64,000 nt of DNA from contig JBBHKE010000059.1 in the NCBI GenBank assembly GCA_037447655.1, positions 1-64,000 of the forward strand, written 5' to 3'. Origin of the DNA: Zygnema cylindricum (Eukaryota; Streptophyta; Zygnematophyceae; Zygnematales; Zygnemataceae). A program made the position numbers and the translations under genes. Below are positions 32,513 through 43,163 of this stretch, piece by piece; position 1 is the stretch's first letter; the number at the start of each line of letters is the position of its first letter. The notes below the pieces were generated by a model, which searched no databases, was not told the DNA's origin, and was given only the letters and a program-made list of their open reading frames with translations.

Positions 32513-33160
32513 TTTGTTGTTTTTGAAATGTTAGTTTCGTACTTACGCCACATTTTGTGCGCACGCGACGGTTCGTGCGTAGATTATTACCAGAAATATT
32601 GTGGTGGTACAAATGGAGGTTCGAATGGATTTGTGGATTGGGGGAGTAATTGTACAATTGAAGTTAAAGGATTGTATTTTGATAATGTGGTATCAAGTGG
32701 ACCGTACGTATGTGATGTCGGTTCATGACGTGGTTTCATCCTCAAGTGACTAATCAAGTTGATACTCATTACGCGAATTTTACGGAAGCGTCGATGTAAA
32801 TATTTGGTTGAACATTGATGTGTCTTTTTGTGAATTAATTATTAGTGTAGATTTACTCACTTTGNNNNNNNNNNATTCTGGTGTGAAGAGGAACGTCTTT
32901 TAATCAAATCGCCTTCCGTGTCTAAACCAGTAGTATAGACGATGGTAAAGTGATAGACCAAATATGAGGTTTGACCATAAAAACAAAAGATGAAATAGGG
33001 ATTGCTTCGATTCAGATTACAGGTACACAAACCGAAATTTCACTACAAATCCTAACCGTCTTTATCGTTACCGACGAACTAATAGTGTTAGTGGAAAACC
33101 TGTGGTGAGAAGCCTACTGGCTCGAGTGATTCGTTTCTGAACTGGGTGTAATTAAGAAAA
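32513..33160. other. Unique filler sequence with assembly gap
   Basis: Not copia. A short word, ggaggttcgaatggattt then ggattgggggagtaat at about 32,612-32,650, recurs on the minus strand near 56,820-56,860. The 10-N gap (32,865-32,874) means length and continuity here are uncertain. Confidence 0.4.
32865..32874. other. Assembly gap (10 N)
   Basis: Ten consecutive n characters. Ten is a common placeholder, so the true distance is unknown. Confidence 0.98.
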
Positions 33161-33580
33161 TGTCGTCTTGTTCTTCGGTACATGAGGATGGGGCTTGCTC
33201 CTGGAGCAGCAAGCAGCAAAAGGTCATTGTTCAGTCCACCAAGGAGGCTGAGTACATGGCTTCTTGTTCTGCTGTAAAAGAATTAATGTGGGTCAAGTCT
33301 TTGCTTAGTGAGCTCGGTCATCCGAAGAGTGGTGTCCAAAAGGTGATTGTGATAATCAAGCAGCCATTGCTATTTCTGCCAATCCTAAACATCACTTTAA
33401 AGCCAAACACATGGACATTAGACTTAGCTTCGTTAGGGATAAAGTAGAAAACAAAAATACCAGTTTGGAGTATAAACCAGATAGTGAAATGGTAGCAGAT
33501 ATGATGACCAAATCTGTGCCTTCCGCTAAACTAATTTTCTGCAAGGAGAAGTGTGGTCTTAAATTATAGACTGACTCGAA
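33160..33580 (+). pseudogene. Copia A RNase H, resumed
   Basis: Encodes the end of the RNase H domain: GACSWSSKQQKVIVQSTKEAEYMASCSAVKELMWVK, then a frameshift where CDNQAAI should be (one base lost near 33,350), then HHFKAKHMDIRL and EYKPDSEMVADMMTKSVP in another frame. The catalytic Asp of TWSDASY is missing because the start is replaced by filler. It ends in a stop, then the polypurine tract aaaataaggggag and the 3' LTR. Confidence 0.8.
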
Positions 33581-33591
33581 AATAAGGGGAG

Positions 33592-34625
33592 TGTAGAAAT
33601 TAAAGTTTCTTTTAGTATTTTCTAGGTTTTGCAAAATGCAGAAAAGAAGCCGAGGCAGTCTGCCTCTAACTTCTCTCTTCAGTTCCCACACTTGTCGCAG
33701 TCACTAAAAGTTGGAGAGGGAGCTAGAGCCATGGATGCCTATGCTATCCAGGGGGAGACAAACAGTTAATTGGTAGATTTACCAAAATGCTACTTGATAG
33801 ACCCAGGATTTGAAACCTAGTACTTGCCGTCCGTCAAAGCCGCTGGTAGCCAGTAGCTTCATCCAATTAGTCTAAGACCAAGGTAACGTGATATAGGGTT
33901 TGACAGCTATATGAATATTTACACGTAGACTATTTCATTTAACGAGATATTACGGGTTTTTTTCAGTGTGTATTGTACGGGGTACGGAACATCTCGAAAT
34001 GGATATCGCGCATTTTGTTTCGAAAGCGAAACAAATATCGCGCAAGTATTTATGACGGCTATGATTGAAACCCGGATTTAATCAGACGGCCGCGAAGAAA
34101 ATCGAGATAGCGCAATAAGATTTTTGGCGGTTTGCGGTCAACGCCATATCGATTGACACGTGGCACATTCACATTGGACTACGGCATCTCAAGGGATTAC
34201 AGGAATTAGTTCAAAAAAGACATGTGTCGACTTGTTGGCATGTCGTACAATGGTGGTACAAAAAGTAAACCGGCACCTGTACCTTTCTGTAGGACACAAT
34301 ATTATAATTTGTGTCTTCAGTAGATAGTGTTTTAGAGAGAGATAGGACTTAGAAAAATTTGGTAAGTATGACCCTCTCTCCCAGATCACCTATGTATAAA
34401 AGGTCAACTTTGACCCTCCATAACATACTGCTCAAGAGAGCAAATTCAGAGATTCTTTTTGCTATCGACTCAAGGGAGTCTTGCCTTCACAAGCGTAAAG
34501 TTGATTAGAGTTTTTGTCTACCAGGGTGGCAGTTATTCTTTCTCAAACACAAGGGGGTCAAGGTTATCCTAGAGGCTTCGTGTGAGTTGCCTAGTCTGAG
34601 GACCTATGGAGGTCTCAAAGTTGCA
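33592..34625 (+). repeat. 3' LTR of copia A
   Basis: Starts TGTAGAAATTAAAG directly after the polypurine tract and ends ggtctcaaagttgca. It shares the LTR A-specific words gccatggatgcctatgctat and cagggggagaca and has only one copy of the terminal 341-bp block. Confidence 0.85.
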
Positions 34626-35011
34626 TGGTATATGTAAAACACATTTTTGTTTACATGTACGGAATAGTACGAAGGAAAATTCAATAACGATTTTTACGAT
34701 TTTTTCAAAAGGTTCAATGCGTTTGTTAGGTATAATTTGTCTCGATTAAATCGTTTGCACTAAACCTCGTGAACATCTATGCCCATATTGTATTCGGGCC
34801 TATTTGGAATAATTAAAACATTGGGATCAAAAATTGGACCAATTAAAATGTTCGGACCAAAAAAATTTATTTAAACCGTCAGATTCGGATGATGGGACGG
34901 TCGCTGATCAAAGTAGCAATCTAAGAAGATCACATGAATAGCCCATAACACAACTGACGATAAAGGCGCCGACGAAAGGCCTACCATAAAATCGCCTACT
35001 TTTGAACTATG
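34626..35011 (+). mobile_element. Right arm of the hAT element
   Basis: AT-rich subterminal sequence containing cgtcagattcgg and gacggtcgctgatcaaagta, shared with 63,615-63,660. It ends in the inverted repeat at 34,995-35,011. Confidence 0.8.
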
Positions 35012-35019
35012 GGACAAAG

Positions 35020-36162
35020 GGCTAAGGGGCAGAGGTCGCAAAAGTCAAAATTTTAGATTAACCAAAACTGACCGGTTTTTTTTTTTCAAAATTTGAATAC
35101 CCGACGCCCGACCGGGTTTTGTCACGCTCCAAAATTGTAAACCGTTTACGGAATCGCTTTTACGAAAAAAAAAGTTAATCAAAACTCGATTTCCCGCGAC
35201 TACCCGTACCCGTCTGTACCCGAATAATTACAAATTTAGTGGTACATCTCTCTTATACCTTCCACGATACCAAGAGTACAAAGTACAATAATGTTGGATG
35301 GTATTGACGGTACAAAACCTTCATTTTTTTCGTTTTTGCTTACCCGACCGTAACTGATTTTTTTTTTTCGTGAATCACCTGCCTGAATCTGCCTGACCCC
35401 CCAAATTCGGCAACCAAATCCGTTCCAGATCTGACGCGGGCGGTTGGTTAACGATCGGTTACGGTTTCGCTCAACTGTTTACGACTTCTTCAAAGGGTCG
35501 AATAGCATGAGGTTTTTTCTAGTGTTGTGTATCGCATCTAAACTTATCGCAATAAAACCGATACGATAATTATCGGTTGTTAAACAGTGAGTCGGTGATA
35601 GAGGTCGCAAAAGTCAAATTTTAGGTACGCGAAACCGACAATTTTATTTTTTTTAGAATCTAAACACCGGATACCTGACCGGGTTATATCACGCTCCTAA
35701 TCTGTTAACCGTTACCCGAAACGCGTTAAAGAAAAAAACGTTAACCGGATCTCGATTTCTCGCGACTACTCGTATCCGGCCGTACCCAAATATGTGTAAA
35801 ATAAATGGTACATCTCCCTCATACCATCCATGATACCTAGAGTAGAAAGTACAAACTTGTTGGATAGTTTGGACAATATAAAACCTTCAATTTCTTTCGT
35901 TTTTTGCTTACTCGACCGTACCCGATTTTTTTTTTTTGTGAATCAGCCGCTCGAATTTGACTAGCCCCCGAAATTTGGCACCCGAATCCTTTCTGGATCC
36001 GACGCGCGTGGTCGGGTAACCGTCGGGCATGGATTGGGGCACCCGATTGCGACCTCTCGGCGGTGAGGGGTCCCGTAATATCACTGTGGAACCAACAAAA
36101 TATTTATCGCCAATACGTGTAAAAAATATAATATACTATATGATAGAACTTATATTGTATTT
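35020..36162. repeat. Two-unit diverged tandem repeat, about 0.57-kb period
   Basis: Unit 1 runs from about 35,030 to 35,480 and unit 2 from about 35,600 to 36,050. Both have agaggtcgcaaaagtcaaa, a T-run, gaccgggtt, tctcgcgactac/tcccgcgactac, ggtacatctc, ttttgcttac-cgaccgta and gtgaatca in order. Unit 2 is also copied at 30,719-30,997. No coding sequence seen. Confidence 0.7.
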
Positions 36163-36600
36163 TGTAGAAATTAATGGTCTTTTTAAAGTATTTTCTAGGT
36201 CTGAATAGAAATAAGAAAGAAGCCGAGGCAGTCTATCTCTATTTTCTCTCTCCAACTTCTCAAACTTGTCGCAGTCACTAAGAAATTAGAGAAGGAGCTA
36301 GAGCCATGGCTACCTAGGCTATCCAGAGGTTTACGGGAAAATATATTTTAGTTAGGGGTTTAATTTACTAAAAGATATGTACCGGCGACACGATTTGATC
36401 TTGGTACCTGCCGGCCGGCACACAGCCAGTAGCCGGTAGCCTTAGCCGTTAAGTCTAGGAGTAGTGTTATGTACTATATGGTTTGATAATTATTTAAACA
36501 TTTATACGTAGGATAGTTCATTTAACTGTAACTGATTACGGGAGACATATATCCAGTATATGTAAAAGTACGGATTCCGGTACGGATACGAAACCAATAC
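36163..36600 (+). repeat. Truncated copia LTR (family of copia D/F)
   Basis: Starts TGTAGAAATTAATGG and follows the D LTR to gaaaccaatac at 36,600, where gag sequence of a different copia family begins. Confidence 0.8.
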
Positions 36601-36725
36601 CTGCTGGAAAAATTTGGGACTGTAAATATACTGGGGGTGACATGAACTCATATTGTAATGGCTTGAAACTTCTATTATCGTAGAATGCATGTTTTGGGGG
36701 GAGTTTTCCTCTTTATCATTATGCT

Positions 36726-37429
36726 ATGATTCTAATGAGAGGGCTTCCTACTGAATATAGAGGAGCAGCGGAGCAGCTAAGACGCTTAGAGAAGAGTAAA
36801 TGGAATATAGCAGTAGCTCAAGCTTATATCCTAGACGAAGAGGCAACTCAGATAGCATTAAATGGTGGTCAATCAGTGGTTGCTTACAATGCACAGACAT
36901 ATAAGCCGGCTGGTTTTTCTGGAAACAGAAAATTTACCCCCAATCCGAATTATAAGCAATATCATAGGTGTGTCTATTGCTTTTGTCAAGGTCATTTTTC
37001 CGGCTGTGTCCGGCATTTATAAAAGCGTGTGAAATAGGAATTTATCGTGCGGGATGGAGGGTGCGATCGGAGGATTCATCACCAAAATTTTCGACATCAA
37101 AACTGCCGATTAAAAATGCGGCATTCCTTGCATTTGATGAGATGTCACATTATGAACGACCGGAAGAAAAGAAAGATGTGGTCAGATTTCCACAATCGGA
37201 TGATGACGAGTTCTTTGCTCTTGCAAAAGATCTCATGGAGGGACCTCGAGAGAACGGATGGATTATGGACTCCGGATGCTCCTCCCACATGTGGGGCAAT
37301 CGGGCTTACTTCAAAACACTTACTCCAATTCCCACTCGTCGGATTTATTACGCGGATGACAGCGGTGTGGAGGCTACGGCAATAGGAAGCGTGGAGTTAG
37401 CATGTGGAATCAATGGTCAGATTGTATAG
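36726..37429 (+). pseudogene. Copia E Gag C terminus and protease
   Basis: Frame 36,726-37,022 has LMRGLPTEYRGAAEQLRRLE, the Gag dimer-region motif, and VAQAYILDEE. A degenerate zinc knuckle CVYCFCQGHFSGC has one residue too few between His and the last Cys. After a frameshift, 36,968-37,429 holds the protease with intact DSG (WIMDSGCSSHMWG), which would release mature proteins. A stop at about 37,427 separates it from the integrase frame. The N-terminal Gag is absent here; its likely start lies after the LTR at 41,524. Confidence 0.8.
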
Positions 37430-37435
37430 AGAACC

Positions 37436-38788
37436 TTGCATGATGTTCTCTATATCCCAAAGTTTACAAAAAAATTGTTTTCCACTTCAGTAGCAGAAAC
37501 GAAAGGTTTTGAAATTTTACAAAAGAAAGGGGAAAAGGTAGTAAGCAAAAATGGGAAGGTAGCTTTGGTAGGAACTAGAGGCTTGTTGTACCGGATGGAC
37601 TTGGCTAATGAAATTGACTTTGCATACTCTAGTGTCCTTCTGGAAAATGTTTTGTGGCATAAGAGGCTCGGTCATGTTTATCATGAAAGGCTTGATAAAA
37701 TGGTAAAGCAAAATATGATAGATGGTGTTAAATTAGGACAAACAGATTCCCATGTATGTGATGGATGTGCTTTGGGAAAACTTCATAAGCTGCCGCCCTC
37801 AGACAACGGATAACCAGGCAACGGATTTGCTGCAAATTATTCATTCGGATGTGTGGGGGCCATCAAAAGTTCCTTCACTCAGTGGCAACCGGTTTTTGGT
37901 CACTTTTACGGATGACTTCTCAGATATAGCAAGGTTTACTTTATGAAAGAAAAGAGTGAAGTGCTCACTCATTTCAAGCATTTTCGGGTATGGGCCGAAA
38001 AACTTCATGGGAAACTGATCCTTTCTCTTCGGTCCGACAACAGAGGGGAATATATTTCTCATACATTCTCTGAATATTTAAAAGACAATGGCATTCCTCG
38101 TCAATTTACATTTCCTTATACTCCGGAACAGAATGGAGTATCCGAAAGACTCAACCGAACTCTAACAGAAAGTGCAAAATCTATGTTACTAGATAAAGAA
38201 ATAGATTTCAAATTTTGGGGTAAAGCTTTCTCGTGTGCGTCGTATATTAGAAATAGAATAGAGACTAGAGCAGTAAAAGGGAAAACACCATATGAAGTGT
38301 GGACTGGAAGAAAACCGAATGTTAGTCACTTTCGAGTTTTTGGGAGTAAATGTTTTATTTTGGATAATCTCCCTATTTCTAAGCTTAGTCCAAAATCGAT
38401 TCCAGGAATTTTTATGGGTTATGATGATGAATCCGTGGGCTATAGAGTATTTAATAGGGATAGGAATACTCTTCAGACTGCTAGAAATATTCAGGTTAAA
38501 GAAGAGAGCAGATCGGTAGATGTTTTTGGTATGACAGATTTTGAAAAAGATTCCGAAATCAAAAATATGTTATTTTTGAAAGTGTTCCTCTCGCTTCTTC
38601 TAGTCCCACTTTGGACCCTCCGGCTGGTCCCCTTGTGGAAAATCATCCTCCTCCTCCACCACCTCCTCCTCGGCGGCAACCTACGGATCGAACAATTCCA
38701 GCCTCAGATTTTCCCGGGGGGAAAAGGTAAAGCAACAGGCTGCGACACTGCGAAGCTGCGCTATTTTCTGTCGGATCAGTGGATCTGA
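37436..38788 (+). pseudogene. Copia E integrase
   Basis: Frame 37,436-37,813 gives the zinc-binding region (WHKRLGHV...CDGCALGK). The core follows over a frameshift near 37,805: IIHSDVWGP (Asp 1), LRSDNRGEY (Asp 2) and NGVSERLNR (Glu), so the DDE triad is present. The region to 38,560 contains KVFG/RVFGSKCF and MGYDDESVGYRVF, normal for copia integrase C termini. It inserts cDNA into the genome. The 3' part beyond 38,560 is Pro/His-rich and then merges into the 8-bp repeat. Two frameshifts are visible. Confidence 0.8.
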
Positions 38789-38958
38789 CTGAAAACTGCG
38801 ACGCTGCGAAACTGCGATCTGCGATGCTGCGAAGCTGGAAAGCTGCGACGCTGCGACGCTGCGAAATTGCGAAGCTGCGATGCTGCGAAGCTGGAAAGCT
38901 GCGACGCTGCGAAGCTGCAAAGCTGCGACGCTGCGAAATTGCGAAGCTGCAAAACTGC
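38738..38958 (+). repeat. 8-bp tandem repeat inside copia E polyprotein
   Basis: More than 20 imperfect copies of gctgcgaM (variants gctgcgac, gctgcgaa, gctgcgat, attgcgaa, gctggaaa). It encodes Cys/Asp/Ala/Lys-rich peptide (SCDAAKL) in the frame that continues into RT, so it did not stop that frame. It sits in the integrase-RT linker. Confidence 0.85.
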
Positions 38959-38960
38959 TC

Positions 38961-40102
38961 TATTATCTGCCAGCATGATGGAACGGGTCACAATACAAGA
39001 AGCCTTTTCAGCTCCGGAAAAAGATCAATGGATCGTTGCGGCTAACGATGAAATGCGATCGATAATGGAGGCTCAAACTTGGGAGCTTGTGGAGCTTCCA
39101 CCAAACCGAAAAGCCATCAGCTGTAAGTGGGTCTTTAAAGTAAAGCTGAATCCAGATAACTCTATTGAAAGATGTAAGGCTAGGCTTGTTGCTAAAGGCT
39201 ATAGTCAGAAGGAGGGAATTGACTATGAAGAGACTTTTTCTCCGGTTGTCCGATTTCCAACTGTTAGAATTTTGTTATCCTTAGCGGCCATTGAGAATAT
39301 GGAACTACATCAAATGAATGTTAAGACAACTTTGTTGCATGGAGATTTAGAGGAAGTAATTTATATGAAGCAGCCTAAAAGGTATGAAGAGACTGGAAAA
39401 GAAAATCTGGTCTATAAACTGTTGAAATCCCTGTATAGTTTGAAGCAGGCTCCACGTCAGTGGAACCTAAAACTAGATGAGTTTCTTACCAGTCTAGGAT
39501 TCGTCAAGATTAGCTCATATCACTCAGTCTATGTTATGGAAGGGAAAGATGGGATTATGTACATTGCGGTATATGTAGATGATTTGCTGTTGTTAAGCAA
39601 GTCATTAAATGAAATTAACAAAATAAAGGCAGCCTTGAATTCAAGATTAGAGATGAAGGACTTAGGTGAGGCAAAGTATTTTCTTGGAATTCAAGTAGAA
39701 AGGGATAGAGATAGGAGAACAATCCATCTAACGCAACGTGAAGCGATAGGAAATGTGCTTGAAAAGTTTGGCATGGTTGAGGCTAACGGAAGTGCCACTC
39801 CCATGGAATTTAAGCAGAAATTGGAAGGCATGGAGACCGATGGAGGAATCATTTTTGACGATACCTTGGAGTCAGAGGAGGAAGATTTTATGGCCACCAT
39901 TCCATACCGACAGATTGTTGGTAGCCTAATCTACTTCATGAACTGCACAAGATCGGATATTGCGGCAGCAGTTGGCGCTTTGAGTCGAAGTTTGCAGAAT
40001 CCAAGAAAAACAGATTGGGAGGCCGCAAAGAGGGTTCTTCGGTACCTTGCAGGAACACGGAATCTTAGACTTACTCTTGGTGGAGATGAAGTCAAAATTT
40101 AG
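38961..40102 (+). CDS. Copia E reverse transcriptase
   Basis: A long open frame (38,867-40,102; RT proper from about 38,970) with all copia RT blocks: TWELVELPPNRKAISCKWVFK, ERCKARLVAKGYSQKEGIDY, QMNVKTTLLHGDLEE, SLYSLKQAPRQWN and AVYVDDLLLLSKS with the YVDD active site intact. GSLIYFMNCTRSDIAAAV and RYLAGTRNL follow. It would synthesise element cDNA. The frame is open upstream through the 8-bp repeat, so no native start can be set; normally it is part of one polyprotein. A stop at 40,100 (KI-stop-TWSDASY) cuts it from RNase H. It is the best-preserved pol domain in the window. Confidence 0.85.
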
Positions 40103-40559
40103 ACATGGAGCGATGCTAGCTATGGAGACATGCCAAGCCGCCGTTCCACCACTGGATTCATTTTTGAAGAATGGAACTGGAACATGCCGCTAGAGCAGCA
40201 AGCTTCAAAAAGTAACAGCTCAATCTACAATGGAGGCTAAAAATATGGCAGCAAGCTCAGCTGTCAAGGAGTTACTATGGGTGAAGTCGCTCCTCCAAGA
40301 ACTTCATTTTATGCAATCCGGACCTCAAATAGTGTGGTGTGACAACCAAGCAGCTATTGCGATTGCATCCAACCCGAGTCATCACTTCAAAATCAAACAC
40401 ATTTACATCAAGCTGCATTTTGTAAGAGAGAAGGTGATGAACAGAATTTTAAAGCTAAGTTATCTTCCGGATGAGAAGATGGTAGCAGATATGATGACTA
40501 AGTCTTTACCTGCACCTAAGTTGAAGTTCTGTAGAGAGGAATGTGGACTCAGTGGCTGA
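40103..40559 (+). pseudogene. Copia E RNase H
   Basis: Begins with TWSDASYGDMPSRRSTTGF (catalytic Asp) just after the stop at 40,100, has a one-base shift in the NGTGTCRWSSKLQK region near 40,170-40,200, then open frame 40,230-40,559 with KNMAASSAVKELLWVKSLL, CDNQAAIAIASNPSHHFK and PDEKMVADMMTKSLPAPK. It ends ECGLSG and a stop, 23 bases before the LTR. RNase H degrades the RNA strand during reverse transcription. Confidence 0.85.
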
Positions 40560-40582
40560 GAGAGTCTAAAGGTTTAGGGGAG

Positions 40583-41511
40583 TGTTGTTTTGGAAACCTT
40601 AAGTTCTCTCTATATCTTGCTGCTATGTTGCCATGCTGCGCTAAGTCTGACATCGCAGCTAGAAACCTTGAGTACTCTACACTTGTTGCTATGCTGCTAT
40701 GGTGCTCTGATCTGACATCGCAGCTGCGCTGCTCTAATATCACAGCTGCGCTGACAGATCATAGCAGTCATAGCAGTCATAGCAGTCATAGCAGCTATTG
40801 CAGTCTGCGCAAGAAAGGTGTTCCGAATATGAGTCAGTTTGTGTGAAAATAAATTGACAGGGACATGATTTAGTGAGTATGTAACTTGAAAGGGAGTACA
40901 CAGATTTGGTGCACTTTAGGCACACGTGTCGGTCCGTGAGAAAGTCAAGTTTGGTTGTTCTAGAAGAAAAGGTACAGTTACATTTGAGGACCAAAGTTAT
41001 ACGTGGAGGTTCATCTTCGGTGATGAAAGAATACGTGGAAAGCGGACGAAGTCCGCCGTCATTTTTGGAAGAGAAGTATTGAATGTACCGTCATTTCAGC
41101 GGACGAACTTTAACCGCGTACTATTTCATTTCTAGCTGCTGTCTGATTGGTGGAAATAATTATGTGCATTCGACGGTGGGATTTTTGTTAATGAAGAGTA
41201 GTGTACCAATTGACCACGCTAGTTGTAGTACGGTGTGATCAACCGTAGGCTCACTTGTATATATAGGACTTAGATTACTTTAGGAAAATAAGGATTGTTG
41301 TGTAGGAAAAACTGCGAAGCAGTTTTTGGTGTGTTTGAATTATAAGATCATTGTGATCTTTAGGCAGAACTTTGTGAAATTCTGCATGTGGGTTCTTTGG
41401 TGTATAATTTATATTGTGGAAAATTTGTTGACCTAGGGTGTTTCTGGTTTGTTTGGGGCTTCATTGTGAAGTTGGTTGTTTGTGGGATTTCGTGAGAGTT
41501 TCCTCTTTGCA
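40583..41511 (+). repeat. Copia E LTR
   Basis: Starts TGTTGTTTTGG after the polypurine tract and probably ends tcctctttgca at 41,511. It contains gctgcgctgc-type words and four tandem 9-bp units (tcatagcag) at about 40,758-40,795. The end is inferred from the gag ATG 12 bases later, so it could be off by a few bases. Confidence 0.65.
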
Positions 41512-41523
41512 CAATTGATTATC

Positions 41524-41586
41524 ATGGCAACTGCCGGTGCTTCTTCATCTTCTTCAGTGGCACTAGCTACCTCAAATCAACACTCG
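41524..41586 (+). pseudogene. Copia E Gag N terminus
   Basis: MATAGASSSSSVALATSNQH is the Ala/Ser-rich start typical of copia Gag proteins, 12 bases after the LTR. Homology breaks at about 41,586, where inverted LTR sequence of the other family starts. With 36,601 onward it would form most of one Gag if the element were circular. Confidence 0.5.
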
Positions 41587-41589
41587 GTA

Positions 41590-41973
41590 CTGTACAAACT
41601 GTATCTATGTATTACGTATCTATTTTTCGTCATACAAACTAGTCTACGTGTCAAAATATAAATATCTGTCAAACCTGTTATACTCTAGCACTAAATTTAG
41701 ACTTATTGGTTAAAGCAAACGGCTAGTTTGATGGACGGAAGGTACCTGGATCAAATCTTGGGTCTGTTAAACCTTTTATATAATCCAATCAAGATTTGCC
41801 TTCCTGTCCTCTTTGGACAGCCTAGGCAGCCATGGATCCAACTCCTCTTCAACTTTTCAGTGACTGCGACAAGTGTGGGGACTTGAGTGAAGAGTTAGAG
41901 GCAGGCTGTCACCGTCCCCTTTTTGCTTTTTATTTTACAATAACTAGACCTAGAAAATACTTAAATTTCAACA
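41590..41973 (-). repeat. Inverted copia LTR 5'-end fragment
   Basis: From 41,973 on the minus strand: TGTTGAAATTTAAGTATTTT, ctaggtc, the cacttgtcgcagtcactg word, and the tRNA-like block (B box ggatcaaatct on the plus strand near 41,748). Only the first 0.38 kb of an LTR. It abuts pogo transposase coding sequence at 41,974. Confidence 0.7.
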
Positions 41974-42108
41974 GGCAGTTCATATCATTAAACGTATGAA
42001 GGAGGAGAATAGGAGACTATTCATCGACAAAGAGGGTAAAGAGATAAAAATGTAAATGACAAAACGATGGACTCAACGGCTTTGCGAAAAACACAATATT
42101 GTGACGAG

Positions 42109-43150
42109 TGAAATTCTGAGACCTCCATAAGTCCTCAGAGTGGACAACTTCCAAGTAGCCTCTAGGATAACCCTGACCCCTTTGTGTTTCAGCAAAAATA
42201 ACTGTCACCGTGGCAGACAAAAACTTTGATCAACTTCACCCTGTGAAGATAAGACTCCCCTGAGTCGATAGCAAAAAGAATCTCTGAATTTGCTCCCCTG
42301 AGCAGTAAGTTATGGAGGGTCAAAGTTGACCTTTTGTACAGAAGCTCTCTGGGAGAGAGGGTCCTATTTCCTAATTTTTCTAAGTCCTATCTCTCTCACA
42401 GACTTTATCTACTGATGAACGGAACCAATCTAATTTCACCTCCGTACACAAAAGTACAGTCGCCGGTGTACTTTATGTACGGAAATTGCACAACATGGCC
42501 TAAATGTCAACACATGTCATATCCGGATTAGGTGCCGTAATTTCCGGAGATACCACGATCCATGTAATTTCGCCACGTGTCATCCGATGTGGCGATGCCC
42601 ACAAACCGCCGAATTCTTCTTCCGAGATCTCGGTGCTAATTCTTGCCGTCCGATTAAATTCACATTTGACCGGAGCCGTAATAAATACATGCGCGGTATT
42701 TGTTTCGCTTACGAAATCAATGCACGGTATTGATATCTTATCCGTACCGCAATTCGTACTTTTACACTACTGGTTCTATGTATCCCGTAAACAATTATAG
42801 TTAAATGATTTATCCTACTTATTAATGTTTAAAAAGTTATCAAACTATATATTACTTAACACTACTTCAAGACTTAACGGCTAAGGTTACCGGCTACCAG
42901 CAGCTTGCCGTCAGGAAGGTACCAGGTTCAAATCCTGTGGCCGCCGCATATATTTTTACTTAATAAACCCCAAATATATATTTCCCGTAAACCTCAGGAT
43001 AGCCTAGGTAGCCATGGCTCTAGCTTCCTCTCCAATTTCTCGGTGACTGCGACAAGTTTGAGAGTTGGAGAGAGAAGTTAGAGGTAGACTGCCTCGACTT
43101 CTTTCTTATTTCTGACCTAGAAAATACTTTAAAAACCATTAATTTCTACA
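42109..43150 (-). repeat. 3' LTR of copia F
   Basis: Complete: TGTAGAAATTAATGG at 43,150 to ggtctcagaatttca at 42,109 (1042 bp). On the plus strand it carries a tRNA-like segment, about 42,871-42,947, with B box ggttcaaatcc at 42,925-42,935. Confidence 0.88.
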
Positions 43151-43163
43151 CTCCCCTTATTTT

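Larger units (their letters stand above)
30719..33160. mobile_element. Rearranged segment inserted in copia A
   Basis: Contains, in order, 280 bp matching 35,884-36,162 (ttctttcgttttttgcttac start), a copia LTR (30,998-32,055), a truncated gag (to about 32,512), unique sequence, a 10-N gap and more unique sequence. The first 720 bp (30,719-31,440) parallel 35,884-36,600 nearly base for base, including non-LTR flank, so flank and LTR were copied together. Confidence 0.75.
25419..34625 (+). mobile_element. Ty1/copia element A, nested in hAT and itself interrupted
   Basis: 5' LTR at 25,419-26,875, primer-site candidate at 26,876-26,890, gag-protease-integrase-RT to 30,718, RNase H resuming at about 33,165, polypurine tract at about 33,580 and 3' LTR at 33,592-34,625. 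The flanks read cggta before and tggta after, a 5-bp target duplication with one change. An unrelated 2.4-kb segment (30,719-33,160) replaces about 75 bp of RNase H. Many stops and frameshifts make it inactive. Confidence 0.8.
22200..35011 (+). mobile_element. hAT DNA transposon, split by nested copia elements
   Basis: The left end CATAGTTCAAAAGTAGG at 22,200 and the right end CCTACTTTTGAACTATG ending at 35,011 are perfect 17-bp inverted repeats. GGACAAAG flanks both sides (22,192-22,199 and 35,012-35,019), the 8-bp target duplication expected for hAT. The interior left arm holds a broken hAT transposase (23.1-24.8 kb). Removing the copia element (25,419-34,625) would leave an element of about 3.6 kb. 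The 307-bp element at 63,451-63,757 shares its TIR and both subterminal regions. Confidence 0.88.
36601..41586 (+). mobile_element. Ty1/copia element E (second family), circularly permuted
   Basis: Order: gag C-terminal part, protease, integrase, RT, RNase H, polypurine tract (ggtttaggggag), LTR (40,583-41,511), then a gag start (ATG at 41,524). No 5' LTR precedes the gag fragment. Gag is thus split so that its beginning follows the only LTR. Pol is nearly open from 37,436 to 40,559 with few stops. Confidence 0.75.

Noticed and set aside
38738-38958. CRISPR-like array
   Set aside because: Units are contiguous 8-bp repeats without unique spacers, inside a retrotransposon of a eukaryote.
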